From contig NZ_JAFRDR010000008.1 in the NCBI RefSeq assembly GCF_017377795.1, forward strand, positions 230,114 through 294,113: a DNA stretch of 64,000 nt. The letters are read 5' to 3'. This DNA comes from Williamsia soli (lineage in GTDB: Bacteria; Actinomycetota; Actinomycetes; Mycobacteriales; Mycobacteriaceae). The notes under the pieces are model-generated. The model saw nothing but the letters and a program-made list of their open reading frames with translations. It ran no database searches and had not been told where the DNA came from. A program made the position numbers and the translations under genes. Position 1 is the first letter of the stretch; the number at the start of each line of letters is the position of its first letter. Of the stretch, positions 8,716-18,500 are shown piece after piece.

Positions 8716-9096
8716 TCAGCGGTCGGTGAGCCAGCCGCTCGAGAACGAGAAATCCATCGTCCCGTCCTGCTCGTCATCGTTGCGATGAGCCGGCAGCGGT
8801 TCGTCGGCGACGGGGACCGACGTAGGCGTCGGGATGGCCGCGGGCACCGAGGCCGCACCCCGCGCCCCGGGCGCCGGAGTGTGGGGACTGAGGTCGATGT
8901 CGTCGGCGGGCAACAGGATTGCACCCCGTGCCGCAATCGCTGCGCGGGTACTGCCGCGGCGATGGTCGGCGTTCTCGATTGCGATCCGAAGTCGTTCCTC
9001 GAGTGCGCGCTGTTGGTCTCGGTAGGTTCGCACCGCGGATCCGGTCTCTGCCCGTGCGCGTTCGGCGATCGAATCGAAGAGATCCGCGATGCTCAT
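8716..9096 (-). CDS. Conserved hypothetical protein, third gene of EspC-like operon
   Basis: 126 residues; no recognised family. The N-terminal half is charged and helical (MSIADLFDSIAERARAETG, RDQQRALEERLRIAIENA), the middle is Pro/Ala-rich, and the tail is acidic (HRNDDEQDG) ending MDFSFSSGWLTDR. The start codon overlaps the stop of the upstream 506-aa gene as ATGA, which implies translational coupling and a shared job. With the EspC-like gene it forms a three-gene unit next to the ESX-4 locus; a chaperone-like or partner role is only a guess. Confidence 0.7.
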   Translation of the reverse strand: MSIADLFDSIAERARAETGSAVRTYRDQQRALEERLRIAIENADHRRGSTRAAIAARGAILLPADDIDLSPHTPAPGARGAASVPAAIPTPTSVPVADEPLPAHRNDDEQDGTMDFSFSSGWLTDR

Positions 9097-10613
9097 TGGT
9101 CACCCGCCAGGGCGAGAACACCGTCGTCGCCAGGTGCGGGTGGGCTTTGATCGGTGGCTTGCGGCGCGACCTGGGTGCTCGGCTCCGGTAGCCGCGCCGG
9201 GTGTGGATTCGGGACTTGCCCGCTGGGAGCCGTTCCAGGAGTCACCGGCACCGGGCAGGTGTCGGTTTCGGGCTCTGGCGTGGGTGGTGGTTTTTGCGTC
9301 TCGCTCGGTTCGTCGGTCGCACCGCTCTCGGGCGGGCCGACCGCAACAGGGTGATCGGGCCCGTCCGGCCCATCCGCGCAGCCTTGATCTGCGTTGTCCG
9401 GGGACGTTCCCCCGCCACTGACGGTCGAGCTCGAGGAACGGCAATCGTCTCCGACCTCGCGTTCGGTGGTCTTCTCACCCAGGGCCGGCGACGCCCCGTC
9501 CGGGGGCCCGGCGACCTGCGGAGCTCCGGCAGACCCACCGACCGCCTGCACTGGATGACCGTCGGACTGCACTGAGATCACGGCATCGACGACACCGATC
9601 ACGGCCCCTGCCACCGCCTGGCTGACTGCTCCGACAAGCGGCCCCAGCAACCCGGTGAGTTCGGGGAGCTCGGTGCCACCCGACGACGCAACCGTTGGTG
9701 CGGTGATATGACCTGCGGCAGAGCCCGACCCTGCCGCGATCACCGCCCCGGCACGGGGATCGGTCACCGGCACAGCGGGAGTCGCCGGCGGCCCGCTCAC
9801 TGGTTCAGCAGGCGTTGCTGTTCCCGAGGACGGTTCAGCCGTCCCTCCAGATCCGCCAGGAACCACGGGGCTGTCGGCACAGACCGGGCCGGAGCCATCC
9901 GCCGGGCCGGGGGCGGCAGCAGGAGCGCATGGTCTCGGCTGACCGCATGGGTATTCGGTGGTGTTGATGGCCTGAAGGCCGGTGCAGACCCCGGACAGAA
10001 TGGCTTCCACCGCCTGATCGCAGGTGTTGACCGACGAGGTGAACAGGTTGACCGCGGCCGTGATCGCCGCGCGTAGTTCTTCTCGCGGAGCGGTTGCCAG
10101 CGATTCGACGATGCCGGTCCACGCGCGGATCGGCATGCCGAGCAGGATGTTCGCGTCGATGGTTCCGATAGCGGTGAACTTGGCAACCCGCGATATGTCG
10201 ATACAGTCGGCGGCCACGAGCAATCCGGTCGCGAGCTCCCCGAGCGACGTGAGGTCCGCGTCTGCGCGGGGTAGGTGCGCCAAGAGCCGTTGGCGGGCAG
10301 CGGTTCCCGACCCATCGGGCCAACAATTGACCAGTGGTGCATCCTGCTCGTGCTGGTAGGCGACCTGGGCGGAGGCAGTGGTATGCACGTTCTGGAGGAT
10401 CCGCCCATCTGCACGCAGTTGATGGGTGTTGATGTCCTCCGTCTCGAAGAACCGCGCCAAGAACGTGTCGAATGCCGGGAAGGCATCGAGACCCAAGCGC
10501 CGGGCCAGCGGAGCAACGTTGTCGAAGAAGCACACGCTCGCCCTGGCGACCTCGCGTACGGCCAAGAGCTCCTCGTCGAGAGCACTCGCCGACGGCGCAG
10601 GCGGGTTACCCAT
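9093..10613 (-). CDS. Ala/Pro-rich protein, possible type VII secretion substrate (Rv3439c-like)
   Basis: 506 residues from the ATG at 10613 (MGNPPAPSASALDEELLAV); an ATG at 10634 would overlap the upstream gene more. Residues 1-220 look alpha-helical and compact, with paired cysteines (NTCDQAVEAILSGVCTGL). The remaining ~280 residues are low-complexity Pro/Gly/Ala/Ser/Thr with scattered cysteines (PCAPAAAPGP, GDDCRSSSS, GCADGPDGPD), reminiscent of an exported stalk. It overlaps the EspC-like gene by 8 nt and the 126-aa gene by 4 nt. M. tuberculosis Rv3440c-Rv3439c have the same sizes and order. A small helical partner followed by a large protein with a helical N-terminus fits ESX substrate pairs, but no toxin domain or signal is recognisable. 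Confidence 0.7.
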   Translation of the reverse strand: MGNPPAPSASALDEELLAVREVARASVCFFDNVAPLARRLGLDAFPAFDTFLARFFETEDINTHQLRADGRILQNVHTTASAQVAYQHEQDAPLVNCWPDGSGTAARQRLLAHLPRADADLTSLGELATGLLVAADCIDISRVAKFTAIGTIDANILLGMPIRAWTGIVESLATAPREELRAAITAAVNLFTSSVNTCDQAVEAILSGVCTGLQAINTTEYPCGQPRPCAPAAAPGPADGSGPVCADSPVVPGGSGGTAEPSSGTATPAEPVSGPPATPAVPVTDPRAGAVIAAGSGSAAGHITAPTVASSGGTELPELTGLLGPLVGAVSQAVAGAVIGVVDAVISVQSDGHPVQAVGGSAGAPQVAGPPDGASPALGEKTTEREVGDDCRSSSSTVSGGGTSPDNADQGCADGPDGPDHPVAVGPPESGATDEPSETQKPPPTPEPETDTCPVPVTPGTAPSGQVPNPHPARLPEPSTQVAPQATDQSPPAPGDDGVLALAGDQ

Positions 10614-10926
10614 CGAGGCGACCTGGATCGCCACCGACGAACATGGCCGCGTTCGACGAGTCCTGCCCGGCCAGTGTGTCGGCGGCCGCGGTCAGCGCCT
10701 CACCGAACGTTCGGGACGAACCCGCGAGTGCATTCACCGACTGGGCCACCGCGAGAATGCCTGCGGCGTAGTCCGTCGCATGGGTGCCGTAGCGACTCCC
10801 CATGTGTGAGCCGAAGTCGCAGTCCACGAGTTCGGTCGCAGCGACGTGCACCGCTGCCGCGCTCTGCCCGAATACACCGCCCAGTGTTCGCAACGCCTCT
10901 GGGTCGACCCTGGTCTGATCAGCCAT
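10606..10926 (-). CDS. EspC-like (DUF2580) small type VII secretion target
   Basis: 106 residues from ATG 10926, preceded by GGGAGGGCAAC as ribosome binding site. The sequence is two helices with a turn: TRVDPEALRTLGGVFGQSAA, then SHMGSRYGTHATDY in the turn region and VNALAGSSRTFGEALTAAAD in the second helix. This is the layout of the EspC/DUF2580 family of small ESX-secreted or ESX-associated proteins, which are WXG100-like in size and fold. The downstream gene overlaps by 8 nt, suggesting the two products form a pair. Secretion by the nearby ESX-4 machinery is inferred, not shown. Confidence 0.75.
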   Translation of the reverse strand: MADQTRVDPEALRTLGGVFGQSAAAVHVAATELVDCDFGSHMGSRYGTHATDYAAGILAVAQSVNALAGSSRTFGEALTAAADTLAGQDSSNAAMFVGGDPGRLDG

Positions 10927-11022
10927 GTTGCCCTCCCGTGGATCAGACGCAGCGCCGACCGGGCCGGTTCCATGATCCGCCAGGATGATTCCGGACACCC
11001 TGCCGGGACGGTGTCCCTTGGT

Positions 11023-11718
11023 TCAGTCGAGCAGGTGCGCCACGGCATCGAGCAGAGCACGGGGACGCTGTGGCACGGGAACCGGCTGGACCAGCGTGAA
11101 GTCGCATCCCACGCCGCGGGCGCCACCGTCTGCCTCCTCGCTGTCCCCCACCATGAGTGCGCCCGGACCCGCAACGCCGAGGCTTCTCAGGGCCGAGGTG
11201 AAGATGGCCGGATCCGGTTTGGTGACACCGACCTCGTACGAGAGTGTGAACGTGTCGACGAGGCCACCCATGTCATGGACCTCGAAGACATCTCGGAGAT
11301 CGAACGCGATGTTGCTGACCACGCCGACACCGATGCCTGCAGACCGAAGCGAACACAGGCACCGGGCAGTGTCGGGGTACGGCTCCCACGACCGCGGATC
11401 GATGACCCGCTCGTAAAGTGATTTCGCGTGCCCGGGCAAGGTCAGGCCGGAGCCCCGCAGGACCGCCAGGTACGCCTGTCGATGCAACGCAGGGTCGAGG
11501 TCCCGGCGCTGCCATGCCTAGCGGCCTTCGTCGTCGAGGTCGACGGGAATCCCCACCGGAGCCGTCATCCGGCGGATCAGCTCAGCCTGCGTATGACCCT
11601 GCAACGGATCGCCGGACCCATCGCGCAGGTGCGTGAACCACTCGGCGCGTTCGGTGAACCGGAAAAGTGTCCCCGAGAAGTCGAACAGGACGGCAGAATG
11701 TGCCGCGGCGGTGGACAA
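11023..11718 (-). pseudogene. HAD-family hydrolase interrupted by an in-frame amber codon
   Basis: A single reading frame from ATG 11718 to 11023 encodes a complete HAD phosphatase of ~231 residues, except for TAG at 11518-11520. Before it: VLFDFSGTLFRF (motif I, with the usual second Asp replaced by Ser) through VDLDDEGR. After it, in the same frame: AWQRRDLDPALHRQAYL, VVSNIAFD (motif II), EVGVTKPDPAIF (motif III Lys) and MVGDSEEADGG (motif IV). Each side alone lacks half the active site, so the gene is either a recent pseudogene, a sequencing error, or read through. It follows glmM by 1 nt on the same strand, so it was part of that operon. Confidence 0.85.
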
Positions 11719-11719
11719 T

Positions 11720-13057
11720 TCAGGCAGCCTCCACGGCCGCAGCGATCCTCGCGGCCACCGACTGCGCCTGCTCAGCGGTCGCCGCCTCGACCATCACCCG
11801 CACCAATTGCTCTGTACCGGAAGGGCGCAGCAAGACACGGCCCGTCGCACCCAGCTCCGTTTCCGCGTCGGCCACGGCCGCCTGTACGGATTGTGCTGCT
11901 GCCACCACATTCTTGTCTGCCACACGGACGTTGATCAGCACCTGCGGCAGGGCGTTCATGATCGCTGCCAACTCCGCCAACGACTTTCCAGTACTCGCCA
12001 TCCGGCCCATGAGGGCCAGGCCGGTGAGGATACCGTCGCCAGTGGTGCCATGCGATGGGATGACCACGTGACCCGATTGTTCTCCGCCCAGAGAGAAGCC
12101 ACCCGCCCGGAGTTCCTCCAGCACATAACGGTCGCCGACCGCGGTGGTGCGCACGGTGATTCCCGCGGCGGTCATCGCCAAGTGCAGGCCGAGGTTGCTC
12201 ATCACAGTTGCGACCAGGGTGTCGTCCTTGAGGCTGCCCGCGTCCTTCATCGCGCTGGCGAGCACGGCCATGATCGCGTCACCATCGACGACGGCACCGG
12301 TGGCGTCGACGGCCAGGCACCGGTCGGCATCACCGTCGTGAGCCAGCCCGAGATCGGCTCCGTAGTCGAGCACCGCAGCCCGTACCTGGTCCAAATGTGT
12401 TGAGCCACAGTCGAGATTGATGTTCTCGCCATCGGGTTCGGCACTGAGTGCGATGACGGTGGCGCCGGCACTGCGATACGCCCGCGGTGCCGCGGTGTAC
12501 GCCGCACCATGGGCACAGTCGACGACCACCGTCACGGGCTTGAGGTTCACGTCAACGATGCCGGACAGGTGATCGAGATAGGCATCGATGCCATCGGCAG
12601 CGTCGCGAACACGTCCGACTGCGGCACCGGTCGGTCGCACCACCGCGGCCCCCGCAGCCGCCTCGATGGCGTCTTCTGCAGCGTCGGAGAGTTTGTGACC
12701 GCCCGCAGCGAAGAACTTGATCCCGTTGTCGGGCATGGGGTTGTGGGACGCAGAGATCATCACACCGAATGCGGCGTCGTAAAAATCGGTCAGGTAGGCG
12801 ACAGCCGGCGTCGGGACGACCCCTACACGTACGGCGTCGACACCGGCAGCGGTCAGCCCCGCGCACACCGCGGCTTCCAGCATCTCACCAGACGCCCTCG
12901 TGTCACGGCCGACCACGGCGACCGGCCGCGCGCGGTCATCAGGACCGCCCGCCGGGAGTACCCGGGCAGCGGCCTCGGCCAGCGACAACGCCAGCTCCGG
13001 CGTCAGGTCGGCGTTGGCCAACCCGCGGACTCCATCAGTTCCAAACAGTCGCCCCAT
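11720..13057 (-). CDS. glmM: Phosphoglucosamine mutase
   Basis: Converts glucosamine-6-phosphate to glucosamine-1-phosphate, the step after GlmS on the route to UDP-GlcNAc. 445 residues, the usual length. It starts [15 protein letters not shown], has the phosphoserine loop [17 protein letters not shown] (Ser near 104), the metal-binding DGDADRCL and the sugar-binding GGEQSGHVV, and ends with the phosphate-binding [16 protein letters not shown]. It follows rplM-rpsI on the same strand with a hairpin in between, and is followed directly by the broken HAD gene. The order glmM-rpsI-rplM is the mycobacterial one. Confidence 0.97.
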   Translation of the reverse strand: MGRLFGTDGVRGLANADLTPELALSLAEAAARVLPAGGPDDRARPVAVVGRDTRASGEMLEAAVCAGLTAAGVDAVRVGVVPTPAVAYLTDFYDAAFGVMISASHNPMPDNGIKFFAAGGHKLSDAAEDAIEAAAGAAVVRPTGAAVGRVRDAADGIDAYLDHLSGIVDVNLKPVTVVVDCAHGAAYTAAPRAYRSAGATVIALSAEPDGENINLDCGSTHLDQVRAAVLDYGADLGLAHDGDADRCLAVDATGAVVDGDAIMAVLASAMKDAGSLKDDTLVATVMSNLGLHLAMTAAGITVRTTAVGDRYVLEELRAGGFSLGGEQSGHVVIPSHGTTGDGILTGLALMGRMASTGKSLAELAAIMNALPQVLINVRVADKNVVAAAQSVQAAVADAETELGATGRVLLRPSGTEQLVRVMVEAATAEQAQSVAARIAAAVEAA

Positions 13058-13131
13058 CGACCATCCCTTTCTTCGAGATCTTTACGCGTTCGAGCCGGTG
13101 GACCCGCACCCCGAGTTGTCCGGTCAAAGCA

Positions 13132-13170
13132 ACAGGCAGGCGTCCAGTGAAATCCTGAACGCCTGCCTGT
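13132..13170 (-). terminator. Hairpin downstream of rpsI
   Basis: A 12-bp perfect inverted repeat, ACAGGCAGGCGT at 13132-13143 and ACGCCTGCCTGT at 13159-13170, lies about 40 nt after the rpsI stop and 75 nt before the glmM start. It lacks a long U tail (TTGCTTT follows), as is common for actinobacterial terminators; partial read-through into glmM is possible. Confidence 0.65.
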
Positions 13171-13210
13171 GCCCAAGACCGCCTTGGTGCTCGCGGGTCC
13201 TGTAGAGAAA

Positions 13211-13756
13211 TCAGCGCTTGCTGTACTGCGAAGCCTTACGGGCCTTCTTCAGGCCGTACTTCTTGCGCTCCACCGCACGCGGGTCACGGGTGAGGAAGCC
13301 GGCCTTCTTGAGGGCCGGACGATCGTCGGGAGTGACCTCGATCAACGCGCGGGCGATGGCCAGACGCAGGGCGCCCGCCTGACCCGACGGTCCGCCACCA
13401 TGCAATTTCGCAGCGATGTCGAACGTGTCGCTCCGCTCCACCGTGACAAACGGGGCCTTGATCAGCTGCTGGTGCACCTTGTTGGGGAAGTACTCCTCGA
13501 GGGTGCGGCCGTTGAGCGTGAACCCGCCGGTACCCGGCGACATCCGGACGCGGACGACGGCCTCTTTACGGCGGCCGACGGTCTGGATCGGGCGATCGAA
13601 TTCGACCGGTGCGCGGGTGGCGGCAGGCTCTGCGTCGACGCTGTCGTCGACCGAGTAGTCGTCGGCACCGAACTCGGCAACAACTTCTTCGGCCACAACT
13701 TCTTCGGCGGCCACGTCAGTCTGATCGGACACGTTCTGCTCCTCCGGCGCCGTCAC
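13211..13756 (-). CDS. rpsI: 30S ribosomal protein S9
   Basis: 181 residues: an acidic N-terminal extension of ~50 residues ([16 protein letters not shown]) of the kind found in actinobacterial S9, then the conserved domain from [14 protein letters not shown] to the basic tail [19 protein letters not shown] that reaches the P-site tRNA. The ATG overlaps the rplM stop by 4 nt (ATGA), so the two are translationally coupled in the normal rplM-rpsI operon. Confidence 0.98.
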   Translation of the reverse strand: MTAPEEQNVSDQTDVAAEEVVAEEVVAEFGADDYSVDDSVDAEPAATRAPVEFDRPIQTVGRRKEAVVRVRMSPGTGGFTLNGRTLEEYFPNKVHQQLIKAPFVTVERSDTFDIAAKLHGGGPSGQAGALRLAIARALIEVTPDDRPALKKAGFLTRDPRAVERKKYGLKKARKASQYSKR

Positions 13757-14196
13757 TGGGCAACCTGGGTGATCTCGAAGGGGACGGGCTGCTGAGCCAC
13801 GTGGGGATGATTCGGGCCGGCGTACACCTTCAGCTTCGAGGCCATGGCGTTTCCGAGCTTGGTCTTCGGGAGCATCCCGATGATCGCCTTCTCGACGAGG
13901 CGCTCCGGATGCGTCGCGATGGTCTCACCGACAGTGCGGGACTTCAGGCCGCCCGGATGACCGGAGTGACGGTAGAGCAGTTTGTCGTCGCGCTTGTTCC
14001 CGCTGACGGCAACCTTCTCGGCGTTGATGATGACGACGAAGTCGCCGCCATCCATGTGGGGTGCGTAGGTCGGCTTGTGCTTCCCGCGCAGGAGCGTTGC
14101 ACTCTGCACGGCGAGGCGGCCGAGCACCACGTCGGTGGCATCGATGACATGCCACGTACGGGTGATGTCACCGGCCTTCGGGGTGTATGTAGGCAC
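13753..14196 (-). CDS. rplM: 50S ribosomal protein L13
   Basis: 147 residues, typical L13: [39 protein letters not shown], and the signature region [19 protein letters not shown]. First gene of the rplM-rpsI operon; an early-assembly protein of the large subunit that binds 23S rRNA. The 185 nt upstream, to the ESX-4 associated gene, must hold its promoter. In M. tuberculosis esxT and esxU lie upstream of rplM; here they do not. Confidence 0.98.
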   Translation of the reverse strand: MPTYTPKAGDITRTWHVIDATDVVLGRLAVQSATLLRGKHKPTYAPHMDGGDFVVIINAEKVAVSGNKRDDKLLYRHSGHPGGLKSRTVGETIATHPERLVEKAIIGMLPKTKLGNAMASKLKVYAGPNHPHVAQQPVPFEITQVAQ

Positions 14197-14381
14197 AGAT
14201 AATCCTCTGTCTGATCGGATGGAGCTGGTCGGGCATGCGGCAGAGGTTGTTCCTGGCGACCAGTGGGGACCCAGGCCTCGACTTCGCCGATTTCAGGCGG
14301 TCGCGTACCAACCGACAACAGTACCGGCCAGGCACGCAGCAGGTCAAAACGCTCACGACCTGCGGCGCGGGCGCATGGAGA

Positions 14382-15590
14382 TCATCGATCGGCGACACGC
14401 GCCGAACCGACCGCCATGATGCACTGCTCGTCGATGGACTCCCCCGCCGATCCGGCTTGACAACCCACGCTGACCTGCAGTCCGGCCGCGACGACGAGAT
14501 ACCACCGGATGGCTCCGCCGGACACCGGCACCTCGCGATAGCTGATGACCTCCCGGCCCGCGTAACGAGTGCTGGCGGAGAATTCCTGGACCACGTCGTC
14601 GCCGCGCTGGTCGATGCGGTTGCGCAGGCTGCCGGCCACCGACGACAGTGTCGAGGTGCTGCGGACCGCGTTCTGGAGCAAGATGATGCGCCGATCATCC
14701 TGCGGGGCGGCGAAGGTTGTGCGCGATACGACCCCCTCGGCGGCCGGTTCGCTGCTCTGCCGCCAATCCCCTGGCACCGCCAGCGACACGCGGCCGACCT
14801 GCGCCTGCCGATCCACCACGGCCGCCTGCGGCTGGGGTCCGTCCCGCACGACGACGGCGATCACCACGGCGACGGCCGCGATGGCGGTGAACACTGCGGC
14901 GACCAGCAGCGGTGTGCGACGGGATGGCCCCACAGGTGATGATGGACCGACGTCCGTGATGGGAGGCGGTACCGCGGTGGCGCCCCCGTACCGATGGACC
15001 AGAGCGCGGCGCACGCACGCCACCCGGCCGACCACGGTCTCGCGCTCGACGCGAGAGCGGACGGATTCGACCGCACCGGAATCGGCCCCGTCGACCAGGA
15101 TCGCCTCGACCCCGTTGTCTGCCCGTTCCGCCACCAGCTCGGCGTAGGTCTGATCGGTGGCAACCGTTGTCGACGCGATCTGCCAGTCACCGCCTGCGCG
15201 CCGGACCTCGTGGATGTCGATGCGGCCGGCAACCTCGATGACGAGAGCCCGTTGAGCTGTGGCGTCCAGATGCGAGCGCGCGATGACGACGGCACGTGGG
15301 ACGAGCTCCACCTCGCGGCCCGCCACCGTGGCAGCTTGCCGCAACACGGAGGTCCGCGTGGTCCCCCACGTGCTGGGATGGGCGACGGTGACGTCATCGA
15401 CACCGGACAGTGCCTGGTCGAACAGCCGTCTCCACGCCTGCACCGAATGCAATCGTTCACCGTCGACGACGACCGTCGAGGCGTTGATCGCAGCCACCAG
15501 CGCACCCACCTGTTGCGGCGGACGTCCGCCGACCTCCAGCCGGTCATAGGCCACGTCGGCCACCGCCGCGCGCATCGGTGGCGCGTTCAC
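14382..15590 (-). CDS. Type VII secretion-associated protein (Rv3446c-like)
   Basis: 402 residues. The first ~200 residues look like an actin/Hsp70-like or regulatory globular domain (VDDVTVAHPSTWG, RSHLDATAQRALVIEVAGRI). One membrane helix follows (TPLLVAAVFTAIAAVAVVIA, about 230-250), and the C-terminal part (GRVSLAVPGDW, YAGREVISYREVPV) would be outside. Such proteins (TIGR03931) occur only beside ESX-4 loci; their role is unknown. The ATG overlaps the eccC stop by 4 nt, so it is coupled to the secretion ATPase. Confidence 0.85.
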   Translation of the reverse strand: MNAPPMRAAVADVAYDRLEVGGRPPQQVGALVAAINASTVVVDGERLHSVQAWRRLFDQALSGVDDVTVAHPSTWGTTRTSVLRQAATVAGREVELVPRAVVIARSHLDATAQRALVIEVAGRIDIHEVRRAGGDWQIASTTVATDQTYAELVAERADNGVEAILVDGADSGAVESVRSRVERETVVGRVACVRRALVHRYGGATAVPPPITDVGPSSPVGPSRRTPLLVAAVFTAIAAVAVVIAVVVRDGPQPQAAVVDRQAQVGRVSLAVPGDWRQSSEPAAEGVVSRTTFAAPQDDRRIILLQNAVRSTSTLSSVAGSLRNRIDQRGDDVVQEFSASTRYAGREVISYREVPVSGGAIRWYLVVAAGLQVSVGCQAGSAGESIDEQCIMAVGSARVADR

Positions 15591-18500
15591 AGCGGCGGCA
15601 TGTGGGCGACCTGGATCATCTCCTGCGGACGCGAACGGGACACCAACTCGCCCCGTCCCGGGACCAGCTTCTGCAGGCGGACCCTGCCGAGCAGATACCC
15701 CTCGTCCCGGTCTCCGCTCATCAGGAGACCATCACAGGAGAGATCTTTGAGTCGACCGATGATCGGATCGAACAGGGCCCGCCCGGCGCCCCCGGAGCGA
15801 CGGGCGACTATGAGATGCAGGCCGATGTCGCGGGCCTGGGCCAAGAAATCGAGCAACGGCGCCAGGGGGTTTCCGCTTCCCGTGGCCACCATGTCGTAGT
15901 CGTCGACGACGATGTAGACGTCCGGACCCGACCACCATCTGCGGTCCCGTAGCTGCTGCTGGGTGACGTCCGGGCCCGGTAGGCGCGCAGTGAAATAGGC
16001 TGCGAGCTCGGTGACCATCGGCGTCAGGGTCTGGGCGGACGTCGCGTATCCCGCAAGGTGATCGGTCTCGATCACACCGAGCATTGTGCGCCGATAATCG
16101 ACGAGCACCACCTTCGTCTCGGTCGGAGAAGAGTTCTCGATCAGTCCGGCGACGATGTTTCGGAGCAGGTTCGTCTTGCCGTGCTCCACATCAGCGAACA
16201 CCAGGAAGTGCGGCTGGGTCCGGAAGTCGAGGATGACCGGCGCGAGCTCGGCCTCACCGACGCCGATCGCGACCTCCCCCGGCGCGAGCGCGATGTCGGC
16301 ATCGCGCAGGCGCGCCTGCACCTCGGACCTTTCGAGGTGGGAGGTCAACTTGCGAACGGCCATCGCCGCACGCCCGGGATACAGGGCCGAGATGGTCGCG
16401 ACCGTGCTCGCCAGCGCGGCACTCAGGGTATCGAGACCGGTCTCCGAGTCGGTGCGCGGCAGCGCGACGAGCATGTGTAGCTGCTGCGCCGTGAGACCAC
16501 GGCCGGGACGGCCTTCGGGTACCAGGCCGGCGACCTTGCGGCCCATCTCCGAATCGAGCGGATCCCCCAGTCGTAGTTCGAGTCTGCTGCCGATCAGATC
16601 CTTGATCGCCGGGCGGAACTCAGCCCAGCGCGCCGCCGTGAGGATGACGTGGACACCGTACGAAAGCCCCTGCGCGACAATTGTGTTGATCTGCGACTCC
16701 AGGAACTCGAACTCGCCGCGGATGACCGCGTACCCGTCGACGACGAGGAAGAGGTCGCCGAACACGTCGTCGGCGAGAACGGAATCGCCGGCCCGGCGGC
16801 GCGACCGGAAGTCCCGCATCGACTCGATACCCGCATCGGCGAAACGCAACTCGCGCGAGCGAATCACGGTCGTGACCTCCGCCACCGTTCGTCGTACGGC
16901 ATCCATGTCCGACCGGCCGGCCACGGATCCGACGTGCGGCAGTCCGGCGATCCCGGCCAGGCTGCCGCCGCCGAAATCGAGGCAGTAGAACTGGACCTGT
17001 TCCGGCGTATGGGTGGCTGCGGCACCGAGGATCAGGGTCCGCACCGCGTTCGACTTACCCGATTGAGGTCCGCCGACGATGGCAACGTTGCCCCTCGACC
17101 CGGACACATCCACGGTCAGGATGTCGCGCCGTTGGTCGTAGGGTCGATCGACGATCCCCAACGGGAACTCGAGCCGACCGACCTGCGGACTCCGCCACTG
17201 CGGGACCAGCATGTCGATCGTCGGAGGCTGATCCAATGGAGGCAGCCACACCTCGTGCGCGGCCGGACCCTGTCCGGCCATGCGGTCGAGCACGGTGTCG
17301 AGCAGGGTCCGCACCGCGGGTCCCGCGACGGGCTCGGGTTCCGGCTCGCCCGAGACCGGAATCTCCTGTTCGACAACCGCATCCACGGGTATGCGATCGG
17401 CGGTGAACATCTTCAGCTGGCCTGCCCCCGCCATCGAAGGGAGCGATTCGAGTCCGAGGCCGGTCGGCGGGGTGTAAGGACCCGACACGTAACACGTGTT
17501 GAACCTGATGGGTTCGGCAGAATCACACTTGAGATATCCCGAGCCCGGGACATTCGGCAGATGGTAAGCGTCCGGCATACCGAGGACCGAACGGGACTCG
17601 TTGGCGGAGAAAGTCTTCAGGCCGATTCGATACGACAGATGACTGTCGAGCCCGCGCATCTTTCCCTCTTCGAGACGTTGCGAGGCGAGCAGCAGATGAA
17701 TGTGCAGGGATCGTCCCAGTCGACCGATTGCGACGAAGAGATCGGCGAAGTCCGGTTTCTGCGCCAGCAGTTCGGAGAACTCGTCGACCACGATGAACAG
17801 CGCAGGCAGCGGTTCGAGCGGTGCACCCGACGCACGGGCCCGCTCGTAGTCGCCGACGTTTGCGAAATTGCCTGCCGCTCGCAGGACCTCCTGCCGCCGA
17901 TTCATCTCACCGGAGAGAGCGTCGCGCATGCGATCGACCATCGACAACTCTTCTTCGAGGTTCGTGATGACCGCGGCCACGTGCGGTGCGGAGTCGAGAC
18001 CCAGAAAAGTTGCGCCGCCTTTGAAGTCGACGAGCACCAGGTTCAGCGCCTCCGGCGAGTGCGAGGCGAGCATCGACAGCACCAGGGTCCGGAGGAACTC
18101 CGACTTTCCCGATCCGGTGGCGCCGATGCACAGACCGTGCGGCCCCATCCCACCTTCGGCGGCTTCCTTGATATCGATCTCGACCGGGGTACCGCTGGCC
18201 GAATAGCCGATCGGAACCCGCAGCCGCATCCGGGCGCTACGCGGCGCCCACGCGGTGTGCGGATCCAGCCGCGTCGCATCGGCGATGCCGAGCAGGTTCA
18301 TCAAACCTGGATCCGAGGGGGCGGCCTCCTGTTCGAGGTTCACCAATTGGGCCGCGGTGGCGAGACGATAACGCGCCATCGCCCTGGCGAACGCTTCGGC
18401 CTCAGCGACCCCGAGCGAGTCCATGTCGGCGAACTCCTCGACCCCGAAAGCGCTACGCGCCCCGATCTTTCCCTCTCGCACCACCAACTGCAGTCCACGG

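Noticed and set aside
11518..11520. Pyrrolysine or programmed amber recoding
   Set aside because: No methylamine genes or pyl genes are present and no recoding element is seen; pseudogene or error is simpler.
14197..14381. Hidden esxT/esxU genes upstream of rplM
   Set aside because: All frames of the 185 nt were read; none encodes a WXG motif or a ~100-residue helical protein.
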